Positions 1 through 12,551 of a stretch of DNA of 64,000 bases are shown here, piece after piece. How positions within the stretch are numbered: the stretch's first letter is position 1; every line of letters starts with the position of its first letter. This stretch comes from Urophycis tenuis (Eukaryota; Chordata; Actinopteri; Gadiformes; Phycidae). Position numbers and translations under genes: made by a program. The notes beneath the pieces were generated by a model. The model did not search any database and was not told the DNA's origin. It saw nothing but the letters and a program-made list of their open reading frames with translations. The stretch covers positions 294,111-358,110 of the forward strand of contig JAXIVH010000133.1 in NCBI GenBank assembly GCA_036785325.1, given 5' to 3'.

Positions 1-617
1 CATGAGGCCGTGGGATCCTGGAAGGGCAGAGATGGACCGCGGAGCCGTGGGCGTGGGGTCGGGGTTCACGGGAGTGTTTGTGTTTCGTGACGCTGCGAAA
101 AACAAACAAAGATGAACGCCGGCGTCCACGCACTGGACGCCATCTGCGCTGGAGAGCTGAGCTCCCCGTTGGCCTGCTTAGCCGCCATTTTGGATTCAGG
201 AGCCGATGGTGCGGCGTCATGGTGTGATGTCACAACGTAACGTCACGGCGTGACGGGGATGCCGTACACGTGGCATCAGGGCATCACGCATACACCCTAC
301 AGCACTCATACAGTGTGTGTGTGTGTGTCCCCCCACCCCCTCAATGCATTCCCATGCTGTAAGCTGTAGTCGTAGGCCTCATCGAAGCCCCGCCCCCCCC
401 CCCACCGCCCCACCGCCACCATCACTCCCTCGCCAGGGGGGAGACCTGTTTCCATGCTGCCCGCCTCCTGCTCCGGGCCTCTCCTCCTCCTCCTCCTCCT
501 CCTCCCGCTCTCCCTCCGCCGGGGGAGGAAGGGCTGGGGGTCGGAGGGGGTGGAGGCAGAGGGTGGAGCGGGTGGCGCTGCCCCCGCCTACATGCTGCTT
601 GTCCTCTTGTGCTCCAG

Positions 618-703
618 GGATTCATGTCGAGGCGCCCGACAGCCCCGAGGAGCGGGAGTGCGGCGACGGGACCTCGTTTCCAGAGTCCCCCGACATGAAG
701 AAC
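618..703 (+). CDS. grid2ip: grid2ip exon (first in window)
   Basis: The acceptor is gctccag and the donor follows codon AAC as gtgggt. It enters with two bases of a split codon and then reads IHVEAPDSPEERE...DMKN. It is Asp/Glu/Ser-rich linker with no domain. Its place in the gene rests on phase continuity with the next exon rather than on recognisable homology. Confidence 0.7.
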
Positions 704-1670
704 GTGGGTATCCTTCCTTCCATTCTGCAGGGGGGCCGGCCGGCCGGCGCGGCTGGCGATGACGTCGTCGATGACGATGCCAGCCAGGTCATCGATGATA
801 TCGTGGTCATCGATGAAGTCATGGTCATCGATTGACGTCGTCGTCGGCCATGCCGGCCGCGTGCTTTTTGTTCTTTGTGTCCTTGAGTTTTCCGGTTCTG
901 TTTTGTTCCTTGTGAAGGTCTGTTGTTCTACGTTCATGTTGTGCCATGAATCCAACGCCGACCGGCCGCCTGCTTGTTTCCGTTCGAAGCCGCTGAAGCG
1001 CAGTTGTTCAGCCAATTGGGAAAAAGATTAAAAAATCTGTGCAGCATAAACATTTTCAGCCTCAAAGAGTATGGCTGTACCAAAAGCAAAATGCAACATG
1101 GGAATTTGCTGGCCGGCGTTAGCGCTCAACGCTAACGTTCGTCGTGCGCTAACGGCGTTAACAGTCGACCAAACAGCCAGGCGGCCATGTTGTGCGTGTC
1201 AAGCTTCCAGCGGCTGTCCTGCGCCGCCATGCTAACCCGCTGGTCACGCCCCCCCCCATAGATGTCAGGCCTGTACACGGAGCTGGGCAACGTGTTCACC
1301 ACGAAGACCGCCACGCCCCCCGCGAGCCGCCACCCCCTCGCCAGACCCCGAGGGGAGTGGCCCGGCCGAGCCCTACCGGGGCCGCTCGCTCTCCCCCCTC
1401 ACCCTCCCCCCGATGACAGGTACAGCGTCATGTGCTGGCGCACACACACACGCACGCACGCACGCACCTGTACACACACACACACACACGCACGCACCTG
1501 TACACACACAAACACACACACACACACACACACACAAACGCACGCACCTGTACACACACAAACACACACACACACACGCACGCACGCACCTGTACACACA
1601 CAAACACAAACACACACGCACGAACGCACCTGTTCACACACAAACACACACACACACACACATACACACC

Positions 1671-1704
<34 letters not shown>

Positions 1705-1768
1705 CGCACGCATGCACCTGTACACACACAAACACACACACACACACACACACACAGACACACAGATA

Positions 1769-1799
<31 letters not shown>

Positions 1800-1975
1800 C
1801 CATACAGACACACCCATACACACACATACAGACACACATGCACATACACACACACACACACACGCACGCACGCATGCACCTGTACACACACAAACACACA
1901 CACACACTCACGCACCTGTACACACACAAACACACACACACACACTCACGCACCTGCACACACACACACGCACTA

Positions 1976-2023
<48 letters not shown>

Positions 2024-2287
2024 GCACACACACACACATACACACACACACACACACAAATATACACACACGCACCTACACACTCACACACACCCAAGCA
2101 CATGCAATGAGAGACACATGCTTGCACAAAGACATAAACACATTCACTAAAAAATATAAAACCAGCACACATTCACAAAAGAATTAATCCATACATTCAC
2201 AAAGCTACACAGTATCATGTGCACACACAGAAGTACACACACACACACAAACACACATTTGCCTTCACCAGATCTCACATTACCATG

Positions 2288-2324
<37 letters not shown>

Positions 2325-5300
2325 CCTTGATGTAGGGTCATGGACGGCTTGCATCAGTATCAGCAGCACCTCGGTGAGGAAGTGAGGCTTGGTAGGGAAC
2401 TGGGTGCTTGGTATCACCATGACGACCGCGTGTCCCCTGTGTTTGTTTATCAAAGAGAGATAAAAACACATGGCCGACGTCCACACTAGTCCTGAACAGT
2501 CCTCACTAGCCCTGAATACCACCGCATCTGGACCCAGAGGTCAAAGGTCAACCCCCCCCCCCCAGCATGCAACGCTGCGACTGTGGCGCCCCTCTCGGGA
2601 CCCGAAGGCAGGTGGGGCGCCATCCCCGACATGACTCCCCGCCTCACCCCCCCCCCCCCCCCCCCCTCCCTTACTGTCTCCCCCCCCCCTCCCCCACGCC
2701 ACCCTCACCCCCCCCGTCACAGGGAGCCACACCAAGCCGGGCCTGTCCCTGTCGTGGAAGGAGCCCCTGCCCACGCCCGTGTACGAGCTGTACCACCAGG
2801 GCAGCCAGGACTCCAACCCCTACGTCAGCCTGGAGAGCCCGCCGGCCTCGCCGCAGCCCTCCGACGGCGGCCTCAGCCCCCTGGGGCGCCGCAAGAAGCT
2901 GTTCACCTTCTCCAGGCCGCCGCGCAGCCGCGACACCGACAAGTTCCTGGACGCGCTGAGCGAGCAGCTGGGCCACCGCGTCACCCTGGTGGACGACTTC
3001 CTGTCCGCACCCGGGGACAATGACTACGAAGAGGTGAGGAGGGGGCGGGACTTCCTGTCAAGGGGGGGGGGGGGGGGCGTTTATGCATGCTGGTGGTGGT
3101 AGGGCTGGTGTGTCAGGATGCGTCATGGGATGTTTTTGTTGGCGATCGGTCTGCCATTTTTAGATGAAACGAGAGAGAGAGAGTTGTAGTCCTGTAATGA
3201 TCCTAAATTGATTTTTTTGTTTTTTTTTGTTTGCACGATATCATTTTTTTTGTTCAATAGTGTTTTTTGTACATAAGAAACATAAGAGAGAGAATGAAAA
3301 TAGTGTCATTGTATTTTTCATGTTGCTAATCATTTGATTGTTTTGATACCTCATACCTTGACGTTGTGTAGTTGTGGTGCTGCATGCTGCGCTAGATGCC
3401 ATGCTAATGTACGCTACGATCAACACTTGTGTCACATGAACAGATATTTCAAGGTGGTTGTCATGGTTTCAGAAGAAGAGATGGGCCTGTAAGTAAAAAA
3501 ATAAATAATAATACTAGTAATAATTCATTTATATCTAATAATAATTGTTATAATGTCTTTTTATTATTAGATATAAAAAATAAATAAGAATAACAGTAAT
3601 AATCAATTCATATCCAATATTATTATTATTACATTATAATAACAAATCTAAATACATATCTACTGATTGTATCTTATTGTGATTAAGTAAGCTGTACTTT
3701 TTGCATTACTAATTGAAACATAACTAACATATTCCTTACAAACACAATACTAGAAATACATTTGAGACCCATTCAGGAGTATTGAAGGGACTTCAAGGTA
3801 AGCAAGGCTTACGGCTCATATTCTCAGGACACAGCAGGCCACTTCCACCCCGGGATGACTGACTATAAGCAGTTATAGCCTGGCCATTAAAATGGCTGCT
3901 TGTTATTAGAGCTGTATATTTCACTGATGCCACAAGGATGTCGGGAGAGTTGCAGTAGATGGGGGGGAGGTAAAGAAATAGCTGACGGAGCGCCTTGTTA
4001 GACCTGAAGTTTGCAGTAGAAGTCTGGCAGTAAGCAGATTTCACACTTACTAGTGGACTTCACTAATTAGCCTGCTTCTTCTCACCAGTATGGTCATTAG
4101 TGAAATCAGTGTGATGGGAACTCTGTGAGACATGTTCGTAAGATAGAGACATACAAAAGACATGGCAGAGGTCTTTAGCAAGCATACAGATAGTAGATGT
4201 TCAGGAAGTAGGGGTTAGATGTAAGAGTTGTAGAGTTAAGAGCTATACACTTAAGTGGGAAGCAGACGGACAGGAAGTGTCACACAGGTGTACAGGAAGT
4301 GGTAAGTAGATGTAACGACGTGACGTAAACACACAGGAAGCGCCAGCCAGACATACAGGAAGTGTAACGCCCGACATACAGGAAGTGCACCCGCTCGTAA
4401 CAGGAAGTCCCTCCCCCCCCCCCTTCCTCCCGCTACAGATGAGCTACAAGGACGAGGCGGAGCCAGGCTTCGCGCCGCGGCAGCTGAGCACCACCAGCAG
4501 CGAGGGCCACAGCAGCAGCGACGACCTGGGGTCCTACTCCTCGGGCTCCGAGCCCATCCCGCCGCCGCCGTCCCAGAGCCCGCCGCCGCCGCCGCCGTTC
4601 CAGACCCCCATCCCGCCGCCCTTCCAGTTCACCGACCCGCTGCCGCCCGTGCGCTTCTCCCCCGAGCGCTTCCCGCGCGCCCGCATGGCCTTCCACCCGC
4701 AGCACCCCATCATCCCACCGCCGCCGCCGCCGCCCCGGCTGCTGCTGTCCAGCCGGCCGCGGCTCCCCCGCGGGGGGGAGGAGGAGCCGCCGCTGGCCCA
4801 CGACCACCAGCGCTACCGGGGCACCTTCTCCCGGAGCCCGCGCGCCGGGACCCAGACGCTGGCCGGCGGCCGGCGGTCCCAGCCGTCGTCGCGGGCGCCC
4901 CACCTCCCGCGGCAGGTCAGCCAGCCCCAGCCGCTCCGTCAGCTCTCCCCGCAGCCCTCGCCTCAGGTGCTGAGGCCCAGCCACCTGGTGCTGCAGAGGC
5001 ACCACCAGCTGCACCACCAGCACAGCTACCAGGGGCCCCCGCCGGCCGCGGCTCAGGACCCCGTGGCCGCCCACACCCAGAGCCACTCTCTGGGCCGCGG
5101 CCCCGCCGCCTCCCACCCCGGCCACTCCACCCTGCCCGGCCACAAGAGCTTTGACACCACCATCATGGAGCTGCAGCCTGAGAGGGTGAGTTCTGTTTCC
5201 TACTGGGTGAAACTTCAAATGGAACAGTTCAGAAGAACAGTCAGCAAAACAGTTCAGCAGAACAATCAGCAGAACAGTTCATAAGAACAGTTCAGAAGAA

Positions 5301-6283
5301 CAGTTCAGAAGAACAAACAGCAGAACAGTTCATAAGAACAGTTCAGAAGAACAGTTCAGAAGAACAAACAGGAGAACAGTTCAGCAGAACAGTTCAGCAG
5401 AACAAACAGCAGAACAGTTCAGCAGAACAATCAGCAGAACAGTTCAGAAGACCAGTTCAGAAGAACAGTTCAGAAGAACAGTCAGCAGAACAGTCAGAAG
5501 AACAGTTCAGAAGAACAGTCAGCAGAACAGTCAGAAGAACAGTTCAGAAGAACAGTCAGCAGAACAGTTCAGAAGCAGAGATGTATTGTGTGGCCGTGAA
5601 CCAAGGCGTAAACCCACTTAGAGGTTCACATCCAAGGCTCGAAATGATGCAGTGTTGTCACAGCAACCGAGTGGGAAGCGATACCATGGTAACAGAGGTG
5701 GAAACGTATTTCTTTGCGGATGCTGTGCAGATGAAATGCGGCTTTAAAACAAGCCGCTGGAAAGCCTGGTATTTATCTGGGATCAGGGCAGAGCTTATTT
5801 CTCCTGTGCTCAGGAGTCACCAGGGGATGATCTTTATGTCGAGGTTGAAGTTGATGCTTGTGTCATTGATGGTGATGGTTATAGTGATAATGGTAATGAT
5901 GATAGTGATGATGGTGATAGCGATGATGGTAATGTGATAGTGTTGATGGTGATAGTGCTGATGGTGATAGTGATGATGTGAATCTTCATTATGAGGTGTG
6001 ATGTTTGATGTTCTCCCCCCCCCCCCCCAGGTAGCTCCTCCCCCCCCCTCCCCCCCTGCCTCCCTGCGACCCCCCTCCCCTGCCCCGGACCAGCCCCACC
6101 TCCTCGGAAGCCAACCACATGAGTGTGAAGAGGCTGCGCTGGGAGCAGGTGGAGAAGTCTGAGGGCACCATCTGGGGACAGGTGGGGTCAGAGGTCAACA
6201 CGCACACACACACACACACGCACGCACACACACACACACACACACACATACACACTTTGTCTGTGCTTTATTTAATGTGTAGA

Positions 6284-6335
<52 letters not shown>

Positions 6336-7237
6336 TACTTGATTGATCCCTGTGGGGAAATTCAAGAACCCCTCTCTGTAATGAAACGTTGCAGGAAGTG
6401 CCAACCAAATTACTTAATATCAAACTGCAAAGACAGCACCTTCTATAGGCAAATGGCAGTTTGTGCATTTTCGTTGTTTTTTTTTTGGCACATTCTGGTA
6501 ATTGGCACCAATTTGAACCAATCAGCATTCCCCCTTGTTGTAGTCCTTACGGCCAGAGAGTGTCACATGGACCAGTGACATGGCAGAAATGATCCCACTG
6601 TATCACACTGTAAAGGGTGAATAGGCTACAACACAAGAATACTCAACATGCAGTGGAATACGCCACACCTTAAAAAACAGCGGGTCCTGTTTTGGGTTTG
6701 TCTTGCGTGCAGCTTGGCGAGGACTCGGACTACGACAAGCTGAGTGACATGGTGAAGTACTTGGACCTGGAGCTTCACTTTGGGACTCAGCGCAGATCCA
6801 GTAGGTTCCTCCATGAACATGCCTCAATCATCACTCTCGTCACACCATCACCATCATCATCATGACTATAATGTTGTCTTTTGTGTATCTGACCATGTGT
6901 TTGTTTTTTGGAAGATGTCCTTTGTAATTGATGTTGTTTTGTTACCTCCAGAGTCTCCATGTTCTCCATTAACCAGCCTTGGCCTCCTGATCAAATCCAT
7001 TCTCTATAAGGCACCACCCCTTCCTGCTCCTCCTCCTGTACCTCCTCCGCTGCAAAGCTCTGTCATTGGGGGGAAAAAGGCGACAGGGCTTTTATTTTGA
7101 AAAAAAAACAAATCCTTTATAATTAGAGGCAGATATATGATGTGTACAATGACAGAGCTTTACATAAATGTTGCATTGTGTTGACCTTCCACAACCTGCT
7201 TTCCTGTAGAGTGTGTGTGCGTGCGTGCATGTGTGTA

Positions 7238-7283
<46 letters not shown>

Positions 7284-10200
7284 CGTGTGTGTAGTGTCCT
7301 CTCCTGGTGCCTGGAGAACACAACCTTACCGTGTGATTGATGTATCAGTGTCCCCCCCAGAGCCCACCTTCCTGCCCGAGAACTTCAAGAAGAAGGACGT
7401 GGTGGAGATCCTGTCCCATAAGAAGGCCTACAACGCCTGTGAGTAAGCCCTCTCCCCCCCCCCCCCCCCCCCCCCCATGGAGGTGGAGGTCTTCACAGGG
7501 CCCGCAGCCTCTGAAGGGCTCCTAGTGAGAGGTGGAACCAGAAACGTCAAACTACAAAACAAATAGCAGCGTCACCTGTCTCCCCCCCCAAACCCCACCC
7601 CTACCTCCTCCACACCTGTCTCACCCCTCCAAACACCACCCCTCCCTCCTCCACACCTGTCTCACCCCCAAACACCACCCCTCCCTCCTCCACACCCGTC
7701 TCTCCCCCCCAAACACCACCCCTCCCTCCTCCACACCTGTCTCCCTCCCCCGCCCACCCCCCCCCCCCAAACACCACCCCTCCCCCCTCCCTCCTCCACA
7801 CCTGTCTCCCCTCCCAAACACCACCCCACCTGTCTCTCCCCCCCAAACACCACCTCCACCGTCAACCTCACACACACTGGAACCTCCACCCCTAACCTGG
7901 AACCTCTGCCCCCCCCCCCCCCCCGCAGCCATCCTGATCGCCCACCTGAAGCTGTCCCCGGCCGAGCTCCGTCAGGTGCTGATGACGTTGACCACGGAGC
8001 GGCTGGAGCCCGCCCACATCAAGCAGCTGCTGCTGTACGCCCCCGACGAAGAGGAGGTGGCCCGCTACCGGCAGTTCGACCAGGACCCCACCAAGCTCAG
8101 CGAGCCCGACCAGTTCATCTTCCAGGCACGTGTGGGGGGGGGGGGGGGGGGGGGGGCTGTCGTACGCCGCAATGCATCGTGGGATTTGTGGAGAGGGAGA
8201 GATAGAGAGAGAGAGAGACAGAGAGAGAGAGAGACGTATTGTGTTTTGCCAATCTGATTGTACGTTTTTCACGCCAATAAAGCTCCTTGAAGGGAGAGAG
8301 ATGGAGGGAGAGAGACAGAGAGAGGGATGGACAGAGACAGAGAGAGGGATGGAGAGAGACAGAGAGAGGGATGGAGAGAGACAGAGGGAGGGATGGAGAG
8401 AGACAGAGAGAGGGATGGAGAGAGACAGAGAGAGGGATGGAGAGAGACAGAGAGAGGGATGGAGAGAGACAGAGGGAGGGATGGAGAGAGACAGAGATGA
8501 AGGGAGAGAGACAGGGAGGGGGAGAGGTGTGAGGTGAGTGATACAGGGAATCAGCAGTTATTAGAGTGATATTGGTATAGATTGACTTCTGTTTGTGCAA
8601 ACAGAAGCATGTTTGATAGCGGCGAGACATCCCAATCCTGTAAGCCGCTTTGGTTTAAATAATAATAGCCCAGAACAACTTGCCTAGCGTAAAACAAACC
8701 CACCACAGGGAGACGGCCAACAGGGCAGTGTGTGTGAAGCCAAGGAGAACACAGAGCAGTTAGAACATCCACCAGGTGCAGGTGTGGGTGTTTTAGCAGG
8801 ACAGGGCTGTGGAGCTCTAGATGTGGGCACTGTGCACGCTCAACAACAGATCGGCCCGATCTATAACTCAGAAACAATGTGATTCCAATAGTCTACGGCA
8901 GAATATCTGTTGAAATACATTGTGTAATGGCCGAGTCCTGACAGTGTCTCACAGCAAATTCTCGACTTAAAAAATATCAAAAGCAGAACCAAGTAGGAGA
9001 TAGAAGGTCTTGTTCAGAGTTCACTTGAAGCCTGCATAACATCCATCCTCTTAAAAAAAATTAAAAAAATAAAAAACCCAACCCTCATATGTTGTACGTC
9101 TTGGCACTTTAATTGCTCTTTGTAACTTGGCACTTAGCCAGAGATGTTGTATCCTAGCAATGGTTAACCTAGCAATTAAAATGCTTGAATCTTGTTCTGG
9201 TGACTTTCTTATTGTATTAGCAGCAATGAAATGTTTCACCTTCTTATGACAAATGTACTCTTTTGTGAGTCACTTTGGATAAAAGCGTCTGCTAAATACC
9301 CTCAATGTAAATGTAAATGTCTTGAACTGTCGGTCTTGAACGGCACCTCCAGATGCTGATGGTGCCGGAGTACAAGACGCGACTGCGGAGCCTCCATTTT
9401 AAGACCACGCTGGCGGAGAAGACGGAGGAGATGAAGGTGGCCTACGAGTACATCTACAAGGCCTCCATGGAGCTGAGGAGCAGCAAGAAACTGGCCAAAA
9501 TCCTGGAGGTACAACATGAGGCCAGCAGCCAAAGTCCTCGATGGCAATCAGTATGAGTGGTGCAAGCAGACCGCACCTCACTTTCTTTATCAGCTCTATA
9601 TTTCTTTCCTTTCCACGTTTGCTTTTTGCTCTTTTTATTAATTGTACTTTGTAAGTCTTATTAATGTAATTAATGTAATGAAATCTTATTAATATGACTG
9701 CACTGTACTTTTGCTGTAACACCCACTTTTCCCATCAAGGATTATTAAGGAGCATGGTATATAATATCTTACATTTTCAGGTCAATATTTGGTTCGAATA
9801 CGTAGCCGATTCAACTGAAGTTGAAAAAAACGTACACATGTTGCGACATCATTTCCTTCGTCTTCTGTACACAAGTGGAACCAGCCCTCTGTAAACGTGT
9901 GAGTGAGTGAAAGTTCGCTGCATCTGGTTCTGTGTCCGGCCCAGTTTGTGCTGGCGATGGGGAACTACCTGAACAACGGCCAGCCCAAGAACAGCCGGAC
10001 CACGGGCTTCAAGATCAACTTCCTCACTGAGGTGCGGTGGGCTGCCGGCAGTGGGGGGCTCTGTGGTTCACGGGTATCACATCACACATGTAATGATGGA
10101 GGGAGATGAGGGTGGTCCTACACTGTTGCGCTCCATTAGCGAAATAGCTAGCCCACCTACCTGCACCTTAATGACACCTATATAATAAGAGCATTATAAC

Positions 10201-11070
10201 AAGAACCCCCTCCATCCACCACATCACCCCTATCCTCCAACAGCTCCACTTGCTCCCTGTTCAGTTCCGCATTCAATATAAGGTTCTCCTGGTTACATTC
10301 AAGGCCCTTCACAATCTCGCCCCCCCATATTTGTCAGACCTCCTCCATGTTCCTACCCCCACCCGCTCTCTCAGATCCTCTTCTGCCGTACACCTTTCTA
10401 TCCCCTCCGCCCGTCTCACCACCATGGGGAGCAGAGCATTCAGCCGCTCTGCCCCCCGACTCTGGAACTCTCTACCACCCCTACTCAGAAACATTGACTC
10501 ACTCCCCCACTTCAAATCTCAACTCAAAACTCATCTGTTTAAAACTGCCTATTCTGTTTAATGCAATTCCCTGTCCCAGCCCTTTTGTTGTAATGGTCCT
10601 TATTCTGTGTTTTATTGATATTGTTGTTTTTTTAACATGCTTTTATCTACTATGTGTACGGTGACCTTGAGTGTCCAGAAAGGCGCCTACTAAATAAAAT
10701 GTATTATTATTATTATTACCTATCTCCATTTACAGGTCACTTTGTATCAAAGTCTCCCCAATGAGTTGGCCGGTAATAGCATCCTCCTCTCTTTCCTTCC
10801 TTCCAGCTCAGCACCACCAAGACGGTGGACGGTAAATCCACGTTCCTTCACATCCTGGCTAAATCCCTCTGCCAACATTTCCCAGAGCTGCTCAACTTTG
10901 ACAGGGACCTCACAACAGTGCCTCTGGCAGCCAAAGGTACAGGGCCAGCACAGCCGGCAGCTGCTGTACCCGATTTAGTATGCAGGGACACTGTGTCCAC
11001 GTTCTCCGGTTCTCCCGTGTTATTTATGCAGGTTTAGTTTAATAATGTTTTAGTTTGCATTGGATAAAAA

Positions 11071-11134
<64 letters not shown>

Positions 11135-11256
11135 AATCCTCTCAGTCAGTCAGTGTCTCGGTCCTGTCCTCGCCAGGCTGTCAAACTGAGCTGGTCTAAC
11201 TGTTAAGACGGTCTTCCAGTTAGACCGTTTAACTGGAAACTGCTAACTCGCTCCGC

Positions 11257-11292
<36 letters not shown>

Positions 11293-12311
11293 GTTCGTCC
11301 AGTGAATCAGAGGGCGGTCACCTCGGAGCTGGTTGACCTCCACTCCACCATACAGGACATACGCACCGCCTGCGCAAAGATCCCTGCCACCTCCGAGGAC
11401 CACTTTGCCTCTGTCATGAGCGTATCCTTCCACCCAAAGTAGTGCCTCATTAGAAGCTATTCTCGCAAGCCGTAATGGAATTAAATCACATCGTGTGTGC
11501 ATACATTTATGTTGCATGCAGGTATGCTAGTGCGTAGCCAAAAAAAAGCTTATAGCTTATTGGGTTCAAACGAGGGCGGCACGGTGGTGCAGTGGTTAGC
11601 ACTGTCGCCTCACAGCAAGAGGGTTCTGGGTTCGAATCCACCTGGGACCTTTCTGTGTGGAGTTTGCATGTTCTCCCCGTGCTTGCGTGGGTTCTCTCCG
11701 GGTACTCCGGCTTCCTCCCACAGACCAAAAACATGCAGGTTGGGGATTAGGTTAATTGGTGTCTCTAAATTGACCAAAGGTGTGTATGTGAGTGTGAATG
11801 GTTGTTCGTCTCTATATGTTAGCCCTGTGATTGGCGACCTGTCCAGGGTGTACCCCGCCTCTCGCCCGTTGCAGCTGGGATTGGCTCCAGCCCCCCCGCG
11901 ACCCTCTAGGGGATAAGCGGTACAGAAAATGGATCGATGGATGGGTTCAAGCAGCCCCAGTCGTGACCCACCAGTCTGACCCTTGACCCTTGACCCCTGG
12001 GCCACCCCAGAGCTTCCTGGAGAACAGCCACCCGGCGGTGCAGTCTCTGGACGCGCTGCAGAGCAGGGCCATGGAGGAGTTCTCCAAGGTGGCGTCCTAC
12101 TTCGGGGAGGACAGCAAGGCCACCAGCACTGAGGTCTTCTTCGGCATCTTCACAGAGTTCATGTCCAAGTTCGAGGTGAGAGTCACACACACGCACACCC
12201 TTTTGTTGTCTGTTTTAAACCAAACGTCACCAGGGTGAGATGGAGCCTAGGGTGACCAGATTTCTCCAAAACCAAAAACGGGGACACTTTGCACGTGACA
12301 ATAACACGCGT

Positions 12312-12373
<62 letters not shown>

Positions 12374-12499
12374 CATTACATGACTGAATGTCAGGCTTTG
12401 AAAATGGGAATAATCCAGACAGCATTGTGATGGTGAACAGGCCTAATCATAGGCAGCATTTATTGATTTGAAAGAAAGAAGTAAAGTGTGTGTTTGTGT

Positions 12500-12551
<52 letters not shown>

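Noticed and set aside
1262..2110. Long Thr/His and Cys/Val open frames on both strands
   Set aside because: They are translations of the (CA)n minisatellite. Only the first 158 bases (1262-1419) are exon.
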